Source of the DNA: a virus
DNA: 40,421 nt
Virus record (IMG/VR): IMGVR_UViG_3300021962_000242
Coordinates: 1 to 40,421 of that record
Direction: 5' to 3' (one strand)
This document shows positions 6,885 through 15,840 of this stretch, piece by piece; the stretch's first letter is position 1; each line of letters opens with the position of its first letter. The notes under the pieces are model-generated. The model saw nothing but the letters and a program-made list of their open reading frames with translations. It made no database searches and had not been told where the DNA came from. Position numbers and translations under genes: made by a program.

Positions 6885-8071
6885 TGGCACTCACAGCAGA
6901 AGAACAACAAGCCCTTAGTGGGCTTCTTAGCGGTGGCGTAGGTGCTTTAGGCACTCTAGCGGCAGCGCAGTATGGCGCAGGTCAGCAAAACCAGCTAGCA
7001 GGCCAGTTACTCGCGCAGGGGCAGCAAGCAGCGCAGGCGGCTCAGTTTCGTCCCGTAGGAGTAACTTCCAGGTTTGGCACTAGTGGCTTTACTTATGACG
7101 ATCAAGGCAGGCTCACAGGCGCTGGCTACCAAGTGGCTCCTGATGTGGCTGCAATGCGCGAGCGTCTTATGGGACAGGCCGGTACGAACCTTGAGCAAGC
7201 AACTCAGGCGGCTGGTCAGATCGCTCCTGTGGGCGCAGCGGCGCAGAGTCTCTTTAATCTTGGTCAGGGCTATCTGGCTCAAACGCCGCAGGCGGCTGCT
7301 CAGAATTGGATGCAACAGCAACAAGCCTTATTGCAACCTAGCAGGGAACAGCAATTAGCTCAGTTGACTAATCAGCAGTTCCAGCGCGGTAGGCTAGGCC
7401 TAGGCGTAGGAGCCACATCAGGCACTGGTGGGGTTGCTATGGGAGCCTCTAACCCGCAGATGCAGGCGTACTATAATGCACTCGCACAGCAGGACGCTCA
7501 GTTGGCTGCTCAGGCTATGCAGCAGGGTCAAGAACAAACTAAATTCGGTGCTGGCTTGTTTGGCACTGGAGCTAATCTGCTTGGTCAGGTTCCTGCATAC
7601 CAAGTGGCTGCGTTGTCTCCGTATGAGAAATATCTGGCAGGTGCTTCCACGGCTGAGGCTCTCGGACAGAATCCGTTGGATGTTTCGTCTAACTTGGGCG
7701 CACGGCAGTCCACCGCAGGCGCTCAGGTGTCTCAGATTCTTAATGCCTCTGCTCAACAGGCAGCAGCACGGCAGCAGGCTGGAATGAATCTGCAACAACA
7801 GGCTCTAACAGGCGGCTTTAAAGGACTGTCTGATCCTGTGTCTAAACTGATCGGTTCTTTAACTGGTCTTCCTACTTCTGGTGGAGTCTCTGCAATAACT
7901 AATCCGGCACAAGCTGGTCAAGAAGGCTTTGGATGGCAATATTTTTCAGATGGAACGGCTATAGATCCTTCTGGTAATTATTATTATAACAATCAATTAA
8001 CATGGTCACCGGGATGGTCAACAACAGACGGTTTTGATTATACGGGAATAAATAATATTACTTGGGAGTAA
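6884..8071 (+). CDS. Ala/Gln-rich putative internal virion protein
   Basis: 395 aa, very rich in Ala and Gln (for example QLAGQLLAQGQQAAQAAQ and QQAGMNLQQQALTGG). It has a glycine-rich N-terminal hydrophobic stretch (LLSGGVGALGTLAAAQYG) and a Tyr/Trp-rich C terminus (YYYNNQLTWSPGWSTTDGF). Such proteins sit after the tail-tube genes of T7-like phages and are ejected to build a DNA-translocation channel. No enzyme motif is visible. The assignment rests on composition and position. Confidence 0.62.
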   Translation: MALTAEEQQALSGLLSGGVGALGTLAAAQYGAGQQNQLAGQLLAQGQQAAQAAQFRPVGVTSRFGTSGFTYDDQGRLTGAGYQVAPDVAAMRERLMGQAGTNLEQATQAAGQIAPVGAAAQSLFNLGQGYLAQTPQAAAQNWMQQQQALLQPSREQQLAQLTNQQFQRGRLGLGVGATSGTGGVAMGASNPQMQAYYNALAQQDAQLAAQAMQQGQEQTKFGAGLFGTGANLLGQVPAYQVAALSPYEKYLAGASTAEALGQNPLDVSSNLGARQSTAGAQVSQILNASAQQAAARQQAGMNLQQQALTGGFKGLSDPVSKLIGSLTGLPTSGGVSAITNPAQAGQEGFGWQYFSDGTAIDPSGNYYYNNQLTWSPGWSTTDGFDYTGINNITWE

Positions 8072-8073
8072 TT

Positions 8074-9330
8074 ATGGCTACAGCAACAGATTTTTCTGGA
8101 CTCTTTGGCGGTATTTTAACGCCAGAGGAACAACAACAACAACAAACTGAAGCAAAAGCTTTACAGTTTGCTCAACTATCTCCTGCACAGCAGTTGGCTT
8201 TTATGGGCTACACTTCTGGAAGACAACTGGGGCAGGGACTTGCACAGGCCGCAGGCGTGGACATCCAAGACCCCACAATCAAAAGAGCCGCTACACTGCG
8301 TCAACTTGCTCAGGGCATTGATGTTACTTCTGTCGAGGGACTAAAACAATACGCACAAAGATTACAACAAGCAGGACTTACAGAGGAGGCTGCTAAACTA
8401 GTTCCTAGAATTCTTTCTATGCAGGAATCTCTTTCAAAACAGTTTCAACAGTCTGCTGCCGGTACAGCAAGTCTTGCAACGGCGGCTCGTGAAAAACAAC
8501 CAACTGTTCCACCCGATATTTTAAAAGCTCAGAGAATAGCCGCGCTCCAAAGCGCAATTCCGGCTTATATAGCTTCTGGAGACACGGAAACAGCAAATCA
8601 ACTTAAAGCCGAATTAAACGTCCTAACAGCAACTCCAGCGGCTGCGCCAACAGAACTAAGTAGATTGTTATCAGAAATGTCCGCTTTGGATCCGGTAAAA
8701 GATAAAGATAAAATTGCTTTTTATCGCGATAAAATTAAAAAACTTACAACAGGCGGTGGCATTGCAAGCGAGATTGTTGCTGGTTTGGGGCCTGTTTTAG
8801 GTACTTTGGTTGCCGGTCAAACTAAAAAAGCAGGAGAGGAAGTTGGAAAGAAAATAGGGGAAAATATTGCAACTATAGACAATAAATTTGAAACTAACTA
8901 TGCGCTTACAGATGCCCTTGAATTGTTAAGTAAAGGAATATACGCTGGCGGTTACGCTCCTTTAGAAGAAACTATTGCTAAATACGGCGCTGGTATTTTA
9001 GGAGATAAAAAACGACTGTCTAATACACAAGCATTTAAAGCATATTTAGCCGAGGTTGTCATACCTCGCCTTAAAGACTTTGGAGGAAGCGATACTATTG
9101 AAGAACTGAAATATCTTCAAGCAGCGTCCGGCTCTAATACTGATGTTGAACCCCAAGCTTTAGAGCAAATTTTAAAACGCGCTCAAAAGAAAATTAATCG
9201 AGGAATTGAACGAATTAGACGACAAAATCAAGAGTTACAGTTAGGTAAGCCAGTTTCTATTGATGAGGAAACAACGCCTCGGCCTACTAAAAGATATAAT
9301 CCAAAAACAGGACAAATAGAAAAAATTTAA
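8074..9330 (+). CDS. Putative internal virion protein
   Basis: 418 aa from ATG 8074, 3 nt after the preceding stop, with GGGAG 6 nt upstream. Mostly helical, with Gln-rich N-terminal stretches (PEEQQQQQTEAKALQFAQLS) and several heptad-like segments (QYAQRLQQAGLTEEAAKLV). The tail is basic (INRGIERIRRQNQELQ). There is no transmembrane span, lysozyme or transglycosylase motif. As the second of three large genes between tail nozzle and holin, it probably belongs to the ejected core. Confidence 0.58.
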   Translation: MATATDFSGLFGGILTPEEQQQQQTEAKALQFAQLSPAQQLAFMGYTSGRQLGQGLAQAAGVDIQDPTIKRAATLRQLAQGIDVTSVEGLKQYAQRLQQAGLTEEAAKLVPRILSMQESLSKQFQQSAAGTASLATAAREKQPTVPPDILKAQRIAALQSAIPAYIASGDTETANQLKAELNVLTATPAAAPTELSRLLSEMSALDPVKDKDKIAFYRDKIKKLTTGGGIASEIVAGLGPVLGTLVAGQTKKAGEEVGKKIGENIATIDNKFETNYALTDALELLSKGIYAGGYAPLEETIAKYGAGILGDKKRLSNTQAFKAYLAEVVIPRLKDFGGSDTIEELKYLQAASGSNTDVEPQALEQILKRAQKKINRGIERIRRQNQELQLGKPVSIDEETTPRPTKRYNPKTGQIEKI

Positions 9331-9349
9331 TAAAAATTGGAGATTAGTA

Positions 9350-11038
9350 ATGGCACAATATATTGAAGTAAACGGCGAACCTGTAGAGTTTCCTGACGAT
9401 ATGTCAGACGCTCAAATTGCCGCTGTTTTGAAAGGCGTTACCGCTAAACAACCCATGCCTTCAAGTTCAGAAACAGCCTTGCAAATACCAACCGGGGGTG
9501 TACAAGCGCCTCCGGCACAAATAGAAGCACCTTCAGGATTTAGACAAGGACTTTTAGACCCTTTCCGTGGAGGTTCACAGTTAATCACCAAAGGCATGGG
9601 CGCACTAGGAAGTACATGGGGCGCAGCGGAAGCTCAGAGAATGCAAGAAAGTATTAACGCAGAAGAAGCGGCATATCAATCACAACGAAAAGCCGCCGGA
9701 CAGGAAGGAATGGACTGGGCAAGAGTTGCAGGTAATGTACTAAGCCCTGCAAATATAGCTGCGCTTCCTGCTCAAGCCGCCTCTAAAATTTATTCTATAT
9801 TAAAAGCAGGAGGGGTTTCAGGGGCTATGGAGCCTGTTGTTTCAGAAGAAGACACCTCCTTTGCGGCAAAGAAAACACAGCAAATTGGGACAGGGGTGGC
9901 AGGCGCAGTCGCCGGGGGAGCAGCAGCTAAGGTGGCAGCACCCGTTTTAAATCCTCTTGTATCTAAGGCAGAACAAACAATGCGCGATTTGGGCGTAACA
10001 CTAACTCCTGGACAGTTGATGGGAGGACAATCAAAAACTCTTGAAGAATTTGCAAGTAAGATGCCTTTGATAGGTAAATATATTGCTAATGCAAAAGAAA
10101 AAACTTTATTTGATTTTAATAAAGGAGTTATTAATAAAGCGCTTAACAAAATTAACGATAAATTACCTGAAAATGTAATTGGAAGAGACGCGGTTCAATA
10201 TGCAAATGAGGTCGTAGATAAAAAATATGATGATGTTCTTTCAAAAACAGGATTTAAACTTGATTTTCAAGCTTATTCCAAAATTTTAAAAGCCGTACAA
10301 ATACCGGCAAGCCCTCAAGACCGGACTAAAGTAAATGATATTTTAAACAATGTAGTTTATAGTAAACTCCCGAAAGGAGCAGCAATTTCTGGAACGCTTT
10401 ATAAAGGTATAGAATCTGATCTTCGTAAAAAAGCGCTTAGTTATAGTAATTCGACACTTGCAAGTGAGAGGGAAATTGGGGACGCTCTTTTTAATGCGTT
10501 AGACGGTTTAAAAGAGAGTTTAAAAAAACAAAATCCAACACAGACTCCTGCGCTAAGACGAGTAGACAGCGCTTTTGGAGATTTAGCCGTAATGAAACAG
10601 GCGGCGGCTGATAAAAACGCCGCAAATGGGGTTTTTACACCTAAGCAATACGCCTCTGCTGTTAGACAACGAGACTTAACAAGAAGCAAATCTAAGTACG
10701 CTGCTGGGTTGGCAAGAGGGCAAGATGTGTCAGACGCTGCCCTCCAAATTCTTGAAAAAGATGTTGGGTCAACTCTTGAAGGACGACTAGCAATGCAGAC
10801 GATGGGCGGTTGGTCTATTATTCAAAACCCAGCAATAGGTGTGGCACTTGCAATAGCTTCTCCTGTAATGTACTCTGATACAGGATTAAAAGCAATGAAT
10901 ACAATTATGAGAAGTCGCCCAGAAATTGCTAAAAAAATCGGAAAAATATTAACTGATCGTGCCCTAAAGGAAGGCAGTATAACAGGCGCTCAAGTATTGG
11001 AAGAATATCAAAGAAGTCTAAAGACGACAGAAGACTAA
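9350..11038 (+). CDS. Large putative internal virion/ejection protein
   Basis: 562 aa. The N terminus reads IEVNGEPVEFPDDMSDAQIA, followed by AAVLKG, a short domain repeatedly found at the start of phage ejection or virion proteins. A hydrophobic Gly/Ala segment (~183-205, IGTGVAGAVAGGAAAKVAAP) could insert in a membrane. Long charged helices follow, with another hydrophobic stretch near ~495-510 (PAIGVALAIASPVMY). There is no catalytic signature. It lies directly before the holin, with 2 nt between them. Confidence 0.62.
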   Translation: MAQYIEVNGEPVEFPDDMSDAQIAAVLKGVTAKQPMPSSSETALQIPTGGVQAPPAQIEAPSGFRQGLLDPFRGGSQLITKGMGALGSTWGAAEAQRMQESINAEEAAYQSQRKAAGQEGMDWARVAGNVLSPANIAALPAQAASKIYSILKAGGVSGAMEPVVSEEDTSFAAKKTQQIGTGVAGAVAGGAAAKVAAPVLNPLVSKAEQTMRDLGVTLTPGQLMGGQSKTLEEFASKMPLIGKYIANAKEKTLFDFNKGVINKALNKINDKLPENVIGRDAVQYANEVVDKKYDDVLSKTGFKLDFQAYSKILKAVQIPASPQDRTKVNDILNNVVYSKLPKGAAISGTLYKGIESDLRKKALSYSNSTLASEREIGDALFNALDGLKESLKKQNPTQTPALRRVDSAFGDLAVMKQAAADKNAANGVFTPKQYASAVRQRDLTRSKSKYAAGLARGQDVSDAALQILEKDVGSTLEGRLAMQTMGGWSIIQNPAIGVALAIASPVMYSDTGLKAMNTIMRSRPEIAKKIGKILTDRALKEGSITGAQVLEEYQRSLKTTED

Positions 11039-11040
11039 CC

Positions 11041-11556
11041 ATGCTAACCCTCCTATCAACTCTAGTGTCCTTCCTCATGGGAGGACTACCAAAGATCCTG
11101 GAATTCTTTCAAGACAGGTCTGACAAGGCTCACGAGCTACAACTGGCACAGCTTCAGATTCAACGCGAAATGGAGCTTAGAAAGCTTGGCTATGAGGCTC
11201 AGGAGCGCGTAGAAGCGATCCATACAGAGCAGATAGAGCTTCAGACTAAATCTGCGGAGAAAACAGCCATAATCTCCGCACAACAAGCAGAGATGCAGGC
11301 CATCTACGCCCACGATACCAGCCTAAATGAAGGTACTTCACAGTGGATGCGTAACCTGAGAGCTTCTGTGCGCCCTGTGATCACTTATGGCTTCTTTTTC
11401 CTGCTATGCGTCATTGATGCTGCCTTGATATACAAAGGTATGTCTTCCGGTGTGCCGTTTGCTGACCTAGCAGAGCATTTGTGGGACAACGAAACTCAGG
11501 TACTGTTTGCTTCTATTATAGCTTTCCACTTTGGTGGCAGAGCGTTTGGTAAATGA
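11041..11556 (+). CDS. Holin of the three-helix type
   Basis: 171 aa with an N-terminal hydrophobic helix (2-23), a long coiled coil (25-95, Gln/Glu/Lys-rich) and two transmembrane helices at ~113-132 (YGFFFLLCVIDAALIYKG) and ~149-166 (TQVLFASIIAFHFGGRAF). The W-M-R-N-L-R-A-S-V-R-P-V-I-T-Y block before the second helix is typical of the 3TM holin family known from gene-transfer-agent and phage lysis cassettes. It would form holes in the inner membrane that release or activate the lysozyme encoded just downstream. Confidence 0.78.
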   Translation: MLTLLSTLVSFLMGGLPKILEFFQDRSDKAHELQLAQLQIQREMELRKLGYEAQERVEAIHTEQIELQTKSAEKTAIISAQQAEMQAIYAHDTSLNEGTSQWMRNLRASVRPVITYGFFFLLCVIDAALIYKGMSSGVPFADLAEHLWDNETQVLFASIIAFHFGGRAFGK

Positions 11557-11750
11557 AAGTAGATTCTAGTAATCTGATTCACGCGCATCGAGTAAGCGAA
11601 CAGGCTTATTTGTGTCACGCAAAAAACCTGAAACGAATGCAGGCTATGGTAGACGAGGAAGCTAAAAAGATTAAAGAATTAAATGCTAAATGTGCGGCTA
11701 GGGAACGAGAGGCTAATCTTACAACTGGACGAGTAGATGTTACAGTATGA
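11553..11750 (+). CDS. Small protein of the lysis cassette
   Basis: 65 aa, overlapping the holin stop and the lysozyme start by ATGA on both sides, so all three are translationally coupled. Helical and charged (MQAMVDEEAKKIKELNAKCAAREREAN), with three Cys and no transmembrane segment, lipobox or signal peptide. That argues against a canonical spanin. Its placement between holin and endolysin suggests a lysis accessory, but the function is unknown. Confidence 0.55.
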   Translation: MKVDSSNLIHAHRVSEQAYLCHAKNLKRMQAMVDEEAKKIKELNAKCAAREREANLTTGRVDVTV

Positions 11751-12223
11751 ATGTAAGCGACAAAGCCATTAAGATGATAATGCACCATGAAGGGCTTAGA
11801 CTCAAGCCTTATAGGTGTCCCGCTAAACTTTGGACTATAGGAGTTGGTCATGTTCTGTATCCCGATCAAGGTAAGATACCTCTTAATGAAAGAGATAGTT
11901 ATCAGCTTCGTCCAGAGGACAATAGAGTTTTCACACAAGAGGAAGTTAATAACATCCTGAAAGCAGACCTTAGAAGGTTTGAGCAAGGTGTGTCTAGATA
12001 TATAACAGTCGAACTAAGTCAGGGAATGTTTGATGCCCTTGTGTCCTTCTCCTTCAATGTAGGCTTAGGTACGCTACAGAGATCTACTCTGCGGATGAAA
12101 CTAAACCGAGGAGACAAAGAGGGCGCGGCAGAGGAACTAATGAAGTACTGTATGGCTGGAGGGAAGGTATTAAGAGGACTCCAGAACAGACGCATAGACG
12201 AAAAGAATTTATTTCTGAGTTAA
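11747..12223 (+). CDS. Endolysin, GH24 lysozyme (muramidase)
   Basis: 158 aa, T4-lysozyme family. Glu15 in HHEGLRL, Cys24 and Thr30 in LWTIGVGH keep the E-x8-(D/C)-x5-T spacing of the catalytic triad. Position 24 is Cys rather than the Asp of T4 (Asp20), as in phage P21-type endolysins. ALVSFSFNVG and the C-terminal LRGLQNRRIDEKNLFL are the usual family blocks. It cleaves the beta-1,4 bond between MurNAc and GlcNAc. No N-terminal signal anchor is present, so release depends on the upstream holin. It is the last gene of the rightward arm. Confidence 0.93.
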   Translation: MNVSDKAIKMIMHHEGLRLKPYRCPAKLWTIGVGHVLYPDQGKIPLNERDSYQLRPEDNRVFTQEEVNNILKADLRRFEQGVSRYITVELSQGMFDALVSFSFNVGLGTLQRSTLRMKLNRGDKEGAAEELMKYCMAGGKVLRGLQNRRIDEKNLFLS

Positions 12224-12228
12224 CAAAA

Positions 12229-12248
12229 AAGCCCTCATAAGAGGGCTT
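12229..12248. terminator. Bidirectional rho-independent terminator between the two arms
   Basis: AAGCCCTC-ATAA-GAGGGCTT forms a perfect 8-bp stem with a 4-nt loop. It is flanked by a run of A on the left and TTAATTGTTTT on the right, so it can stop transcription in both directions. It sits between the lysozyme stop and the stop of the last minus-strand gene, where the two transcription units converge. Confidence 0.88.
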
Positions 12249-12255
12249 AATTGTT

Positions 12256-12420
12256 TTAGAAGATAAAATATAGTGTAATGATTCCTAAATAAAGATAGAT
12301 TATCGGTCTAGTTTCAGAATTAAAGTCTGGTTCCTTGTCTTCTTCAACCATGTGAATTGAATCAGCCGTAAGACCAAATACTAATCCACCGTTCCATTGG
12401 TAGTTAACTGTAATGTCCAT
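12256..12420 (-). CDS. Small membrane-associated protein after RNR
   Basis: 54 aa (starts MDITVNYQWNGGLVFGLTAD, ends ITLYFIF). Its ATG overlaps the RNR stop (TGATG), so it is translationally coupled. The N-terminal half looks like a small beta domain and the last ~16 residues are hydrophobic (PIIYLYLGIITLYFIF), a likely membrane anchor. The function is unknown. It is the terminal gene of the leftward arm. Confidence 0.62.
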   Translation of the reverse strand: MDITVNYQWNGGLVFGLTADSIHMVEEDKEPDFNSETRPIIYLYLGIITLYFIF

Positions 12421-14318
12421 CAGAATGCTACCTCACAAGCGCCAGCAGTACAACTAAGCATCTGCGCTCCTTCGACATTATCAGTCCCTTCGGTGAACTG
12501 CTCCCAATCAATGGAGTTAGGCATCTTAGCCACAAAAGCCTCATACTCGGAAGAATTAATCTCTTCGTATGGGGCTTGTTTGTATGTGCCACCATCGTAA
12601 GGCAGATAAGACACGCCCGTGATCTCATCAAACTTTTCCCAAGTCCATGCCCCTACTTTAGGCCACTCATTCTCGTTCACGGAAATGGTCACGGAAGGCT
12701 TATGCTCACACCAGTGGCGCTGATAAGTTAACCAAAGTTCCAGATGCTCGATAGCTGGTAGTTCCTCACGCAGTTTAGCTCCAGCGCCAACCTTCTGAGG
12801 AAAACTGAACACAGTGGTGCTGTCTGGCTTCATCACGCAAGGCTCTGACGGGAATCCCTGAGACTTCAGAAAGTTTGTCAGAGGATCTTTATTGTCAGAA
12901 CGGACACGGCGAATATAATACTGACTATGTTGGGGATGGATACCACTAGCAGTTCCTGTAAGCTGAGATACAGTGCCTTCCGGTTTAACACAAGTAATAG
13001 CTGCGCTGACAGGGATACCAAGAGCGTTAGCAAACTCAGCATTAGTAGCAATAGCGACATTCTTTAGTTCCTCCAAGCGTTTAGGTAGTTCAGGATCAAA
13101 AGCGTTGTTCAAAAGCGCATTATCCAGGATACCTGTCATAGATACGCCCAAGAGACGCTCCTCTTCAGTGTTATGCTGCCATATCTTCCTGAGATACGGA
13201 AAATGGGTCATGGTCGATTGAAATGTTCCCAAAATGGTAGCAAGACGGACTTTATTCCGAAGGATATCCATAGTATCGCTGCTACGAACAACAACAGAAG
13301 ATAGGTTACAAAACTGATAAGGACGAAGGATAATTTCACTGCAAGGATTAGTGCCCCACTCTTTATCCATTGCCCTACGGTTGTTTTTGCTGGCTTGTAG
13401 TTCTGATGCATAGCGGTTAAATATTCCTCTTTCACCGGAGTGAGATTCATAGATGTTAGACCACTCACGCATGAACTGACCCACATCAGGTTTAACCTCA
13501 TAAACTGCTGAATTATTAGCCAACGCTCGTTGACCATTACCGTCCCACCAGTTACCTGCCTTAGCGTGAGCCATACGATCATCGTTAAGGTCTGATAGGG
13601 AAATCATTGCACTACGGCGCACTCCACCAACGACAACAACTTCCCCGATTTTACACAGAATGTCGTGACACTCAATCGTGTGCAGCTTACGGCCCACAGC
13701 GCCTTTGAACTTATTAACCACATACTTGAACAGATCCACGAGTGGCTCTGGCCCACTGGCGCGTCCTCCGAAAGTCTTAAGGCGTGTTCCGGCAGGACGA
13801 ACTGCGGAAACATCCCATTTCGGGACTTCTCCAGCGTATAGCAGGGCGATAATTTGACGCAGCGCCTTAGCCCATCCTTCTTTGGAGTCTTTAACGACAA
13901 CCATAGTATTAGATTCATACAAATGTTCCGGCACTTCTGGTAGTTTATTGACATACTTTTGCTCCACGCTAAAGCCTACGCCTGTTCCACACAATAGAAT
14001 ATACATAGCCTCGTCAAAGGCTTTAGGGTCATCTACAGGCAAATAAGAACAATTATAGCCAGCGATGTTCTGACGCTCCAGAGCTTCCCCGGCAGTCATA
14101 ATAGACCGCATGGATGGCATTGTCTGAAGATCATTGATAGCATTAAAAAGCTCTGCGTGAAGCTCTGGAGGAATCTCGTAGTTATGCTTAGTTTTAAGGT
14201 GCTTGGACATGAAATTCATGTAACGGGTTACAGTCTCATCCCAGTGTTCGCGCCTGTTTTTGTCATCAAGAAACCTGGAATATCTTGATTTTGCGATATA
14301 AGTCTGATAGGGGGTCAT
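12420..14318 (-). CDS. nrdJ: Class II (adenosylcobalamin-dependent) ribonucleotide reductase
   Basis: 632 aa. Reduces ribonucleotides to deoxyribonucleotides for phage DNA synthesis. Cys90 (GYNCSY) and Cys337 (YQFCNLSS) form the expected redox pair. Cys326 in NPCSEI is the thiyl-radical residue, with Asn324 and Glu328 beside it. The C-terminal CTAGAC (C-x4-C) matches the swinging re-reduction pair of the monomeric RTPR type from Lactobacillus. No NrdB-like subunit or activase is encoded, as expected for class II. The host must supply coenzyme B12. It is smaller than bacterial RTPR (~740 aa), as phage versions often are. The start overlaps the DUF3310 gene by 4 nt. Confidence 0.93.
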   Translation of the reverse strand: MTPYQTYIAKSRYSRFLDDKNRREHWDETVTRYMNFMSKHLKTKHNYEIPPELHAELFNAINDLQTMPSMRSIMTAGEALERQNIAGYNCSYLPVDDPKAFDEAMYILLCGTGVGFSVEQKYVNKLPEVPEHLYESNTMVVVKDSKEGWAKALRQIIALLYAGEVPKWDVSAVRPAGTRLKTFGGRASGPEPLVDLFKYVVNKFKGAVGRKLHTIECHDILCKIGEVVVVGGVRRSAMISLSDLNDDRMAHAKAGNWWDGNGQRALANNSAVYEVKPDVGQFMREWSNIYESHSGERGIFNRYASELQASKNNRRAMDKEWGTNPCSEIILRPYQFCNLSSVVVRSSDTMDILRNKVRLATILGTFQSTMTHFPYLRKIWQHNTEEERLLGVSMTGILDNALLNNAFDPELPKRLEELKNVAIATNAEFANALGIPVSAAITCVKPEGTVSQLTGTASGIHPQHSQYYIRRVRSDNKDPLTNFLKSQGFPSEPCVMKPDSTTVFSFPQKVGAGAKLREELPAIEHLELWLTYQRHWCEHKPSVTISVNENEWPKVGAWTWEKFDEITGVSYLPYDGGTYKQAPYEEINSSEYEAFVAKMPNSIDWEQFTEGTDNVEGAQMLSCTAGACEVAF

Positions 14319-14536
14319 TTCTTTCCTTCTTCAAGTTCAATAAGTTTTTTTAGATAATGGATAGCCTTTTTCAGGTCTTCCACGCCTCCCTTGTCTCTCC
14401 AACGGGACACATATTTTACACAGTTGCCAGTGAAATAGCAAAGGTTATTTTCATAAATGTAATCCCAAGGTTGTACTTTATGTTTGCTGTAGTGGCTACC
14501 GCCGACTTGCTGGTTTGATGCACTATTTTGGTGCAT
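14315..14536 (-). CDS. DUF3310 family protein
   Basis: 73 aa from the internal ATG at 14536, which has a strong GGAGGAA ribosome site. A longer frame from 14581 overlaps the HNH gene and adds MLSTSEYISKILEEE. The core VGGSHYSKHKVQPWDYI, FTGNCVKYVSRWRDKGG and DLKKAIHYLKKLI is the DUF3310 signature. This domain is found across phages next to nucleotide metabolism genes, has been loosely called nucleotide kinase, and has no confirmed activity. It is coupled to RNR by ATGA. Confidence 0.85.
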   Translation of the reverse strand: MHQNSASNQQVGGSHYSKHKVQPWDYIYENNLCYFTGNCVKYVSRWRDKGGVEDLKKAIHYLKKLIELEEGKK

Positions 14537-14564
14537 TTCTTCCTCCAAGATTTTACTGATATAT

Positions 14565-15083
14565 TCACTTGTTGATAGCATAGGTGTCCGGATTAATAAT
14601 ATGATGAATATTTAGTTTTTTTTCATAATCTACTCTAGCGGCATAAGCCTCTTCTTTTGTGTCAAAAGAACCTAAATTTATATATTTATATTGCACACAT
14701 ATATTAGCTCTCCATTTGTTGCGTGACTTATCCCAGAACACTCCCCTAAATCCTGACTTATTTGTTAAATACATTTTAGTGTTAAATTGATTTAAGTGAT
14801 AGCTAGATTCTCTTAAATTTTCAATTCTGTTGTTTAAAGGATTTCTATCTATATGGTCAATAACTTTTGGTAATTTTCTGTGAAACATAGCAAAAATTAC
14901 TCGATGAATAGAACGTTTTTTGGAGTGGCTACTAAAATATGCATAACCTTGACTAATAAAAGTTTTAACTTCTTTGCCTATCTTATTTTTAAAGCGGCTT
15001 TTCTTGTAATACAGCTTACCGTCTTCATAGCGATACTTATCAATCCATTCTTGAATCAATTTATCAGTTTCATTGGTGTCCAT
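14565..15083 (-). CDS. HNH homing endonuclease with AP2 DNA-binding domain
   Basis: 172 aa. An HNH core runs from His60 (SIHRVIFAMFHRKLP) through DHIDRNPLNNRIENLR (75-91), with His77, Asn81 and Asn85 in metal or catalytic positions. An AP2-like DNA-binding domain follows at ~109-155 (SGFRGVFWDKSRNKWRA, INLGSFDTKEEAYAAR). This layout is typical of free-standing phage homing endonucleases. It overlaps the metallophosphoesterase stop by 14 nt and the longer DUF3310 frame by 17 nt. It is AT-richer than its neighbours, which is a sign of acquisition. Confidence 0.92.
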   Translation of the reverse strand: MDTNETDKLIQEWIDKYRYEDGKLYYKKSRFKNKIGKEVKTFISQGYAYFSSHSKKRSIHRVIFAMFHRKLPKVIDHIDRNPLNNRIENLRESSYHLNQFNTKMYLTNKSGFRGVFWDKSRNKWRANICVQYKYINLGSFDTKEEAYAARVDYEKKLNIHHIINPDTYAINK

Positions 15084-15840
15084 ATTTGCGCTCCAAGTAT
15101 TCTATGCTTAAAAACATTTCATCAAAGTGACCGTCTTCGACTTCGTTCATCACCAGTAGTCCCCGCCAATGACGATTACTAAGCTGATCCATGTAAGACT
15201 CATCATGTAGATAGTAGCTACCAACAACGATTGCGGTGATCGGTTTCCCATCTGCCCGTTTTCCGTAAGCCACCTGTTTGCCTTGTTGGTGCCCAGCAAT
15301 GCAAGACATATGCAGTTTACTGATAATAGCAGCAGGGCTAGCCGCAGGGCGTCCCAATGCACCCACAGGCCAATAATGATTGAAACCCACGCCGTTAATA
15401 AAAACAGGATGAAGAAATTCGTGTACTTCCCAATCAGATTCATAGTTTAAGTCCTTTGTAGAAATTAGTCCTTCAAGAGTTGGATTATTGTTTACAGCCC
15501 TGTCGATCCTATTCTCATGGTTGCCTAATGTCATTACCATGCGAGGCTTATACACTTTTTCTTTGTTTTTCTTTTGACGATATTGTAGGTCTTTAAGCGG
15601 TTTTAGCAACATTTCCATACCGTTGTGTACAATTTCGATATCTTTTTTGTACCGCAGCCCCTCAAAGTACTTAGAACCCTTAGTATCGTGACTAGATAGG
15701 CTAGGCATATCAGCAAAGTCACCGATATTAACGACAACATCTGGCTTGTACTCGCAGATGGCCTCTCCAGCCCAAGTCAGATGCTCCAGAGGAACGCCTT
15801 CCTTGATTTGACAGTCAGGAATTACCAATATTCTCATCAT
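15070..15840 (-). CDS. Calcineurin-like metallophosphoesterase
   Basis: 256 aa (ATG 15840, or 15837, which is better spaced from GAGGA). The motifs PDCQ (Asp9), NIGDFAD (Asp41), LGNHENR (Asn107-His108), FNHYWP and IAGHQQG line up with the metal-binding blocks of the metallophosphatase superfamily. The first D-x-H has Gln instead of His, as in many phage members. The substrate is not known; 2',3'-cyclic phosphodiester, nucleotide or DNA-repair roles are all possible. It lies among nucleotide-metabolism genes, and the HNH gene follows it immediately. Confidence 0.85.
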   Translation of the reverse strand: MMRILVIPDCQIKEGVPLEHLTWAGEAICEYKPDVVVNIGDFADMPSLSSHDTKGSKYFEGLRYKKDIEIVHNGMEMLLKPLKDLQYRQKKNKEKVYKPRMVMTLGNHENRIDRAVNNNPTLEGLISTKDLNYESDWEVHEFLHPVFINGVGFNHYWPVGALGRPAASPAAIISKLHMSCIAGHQQGKQVAYGKRADGKPITAIVVGSYYLHDESYMDQLSNRHWRGLLVMNEVEDGHFDEMFLSIEYLERKYGHQ

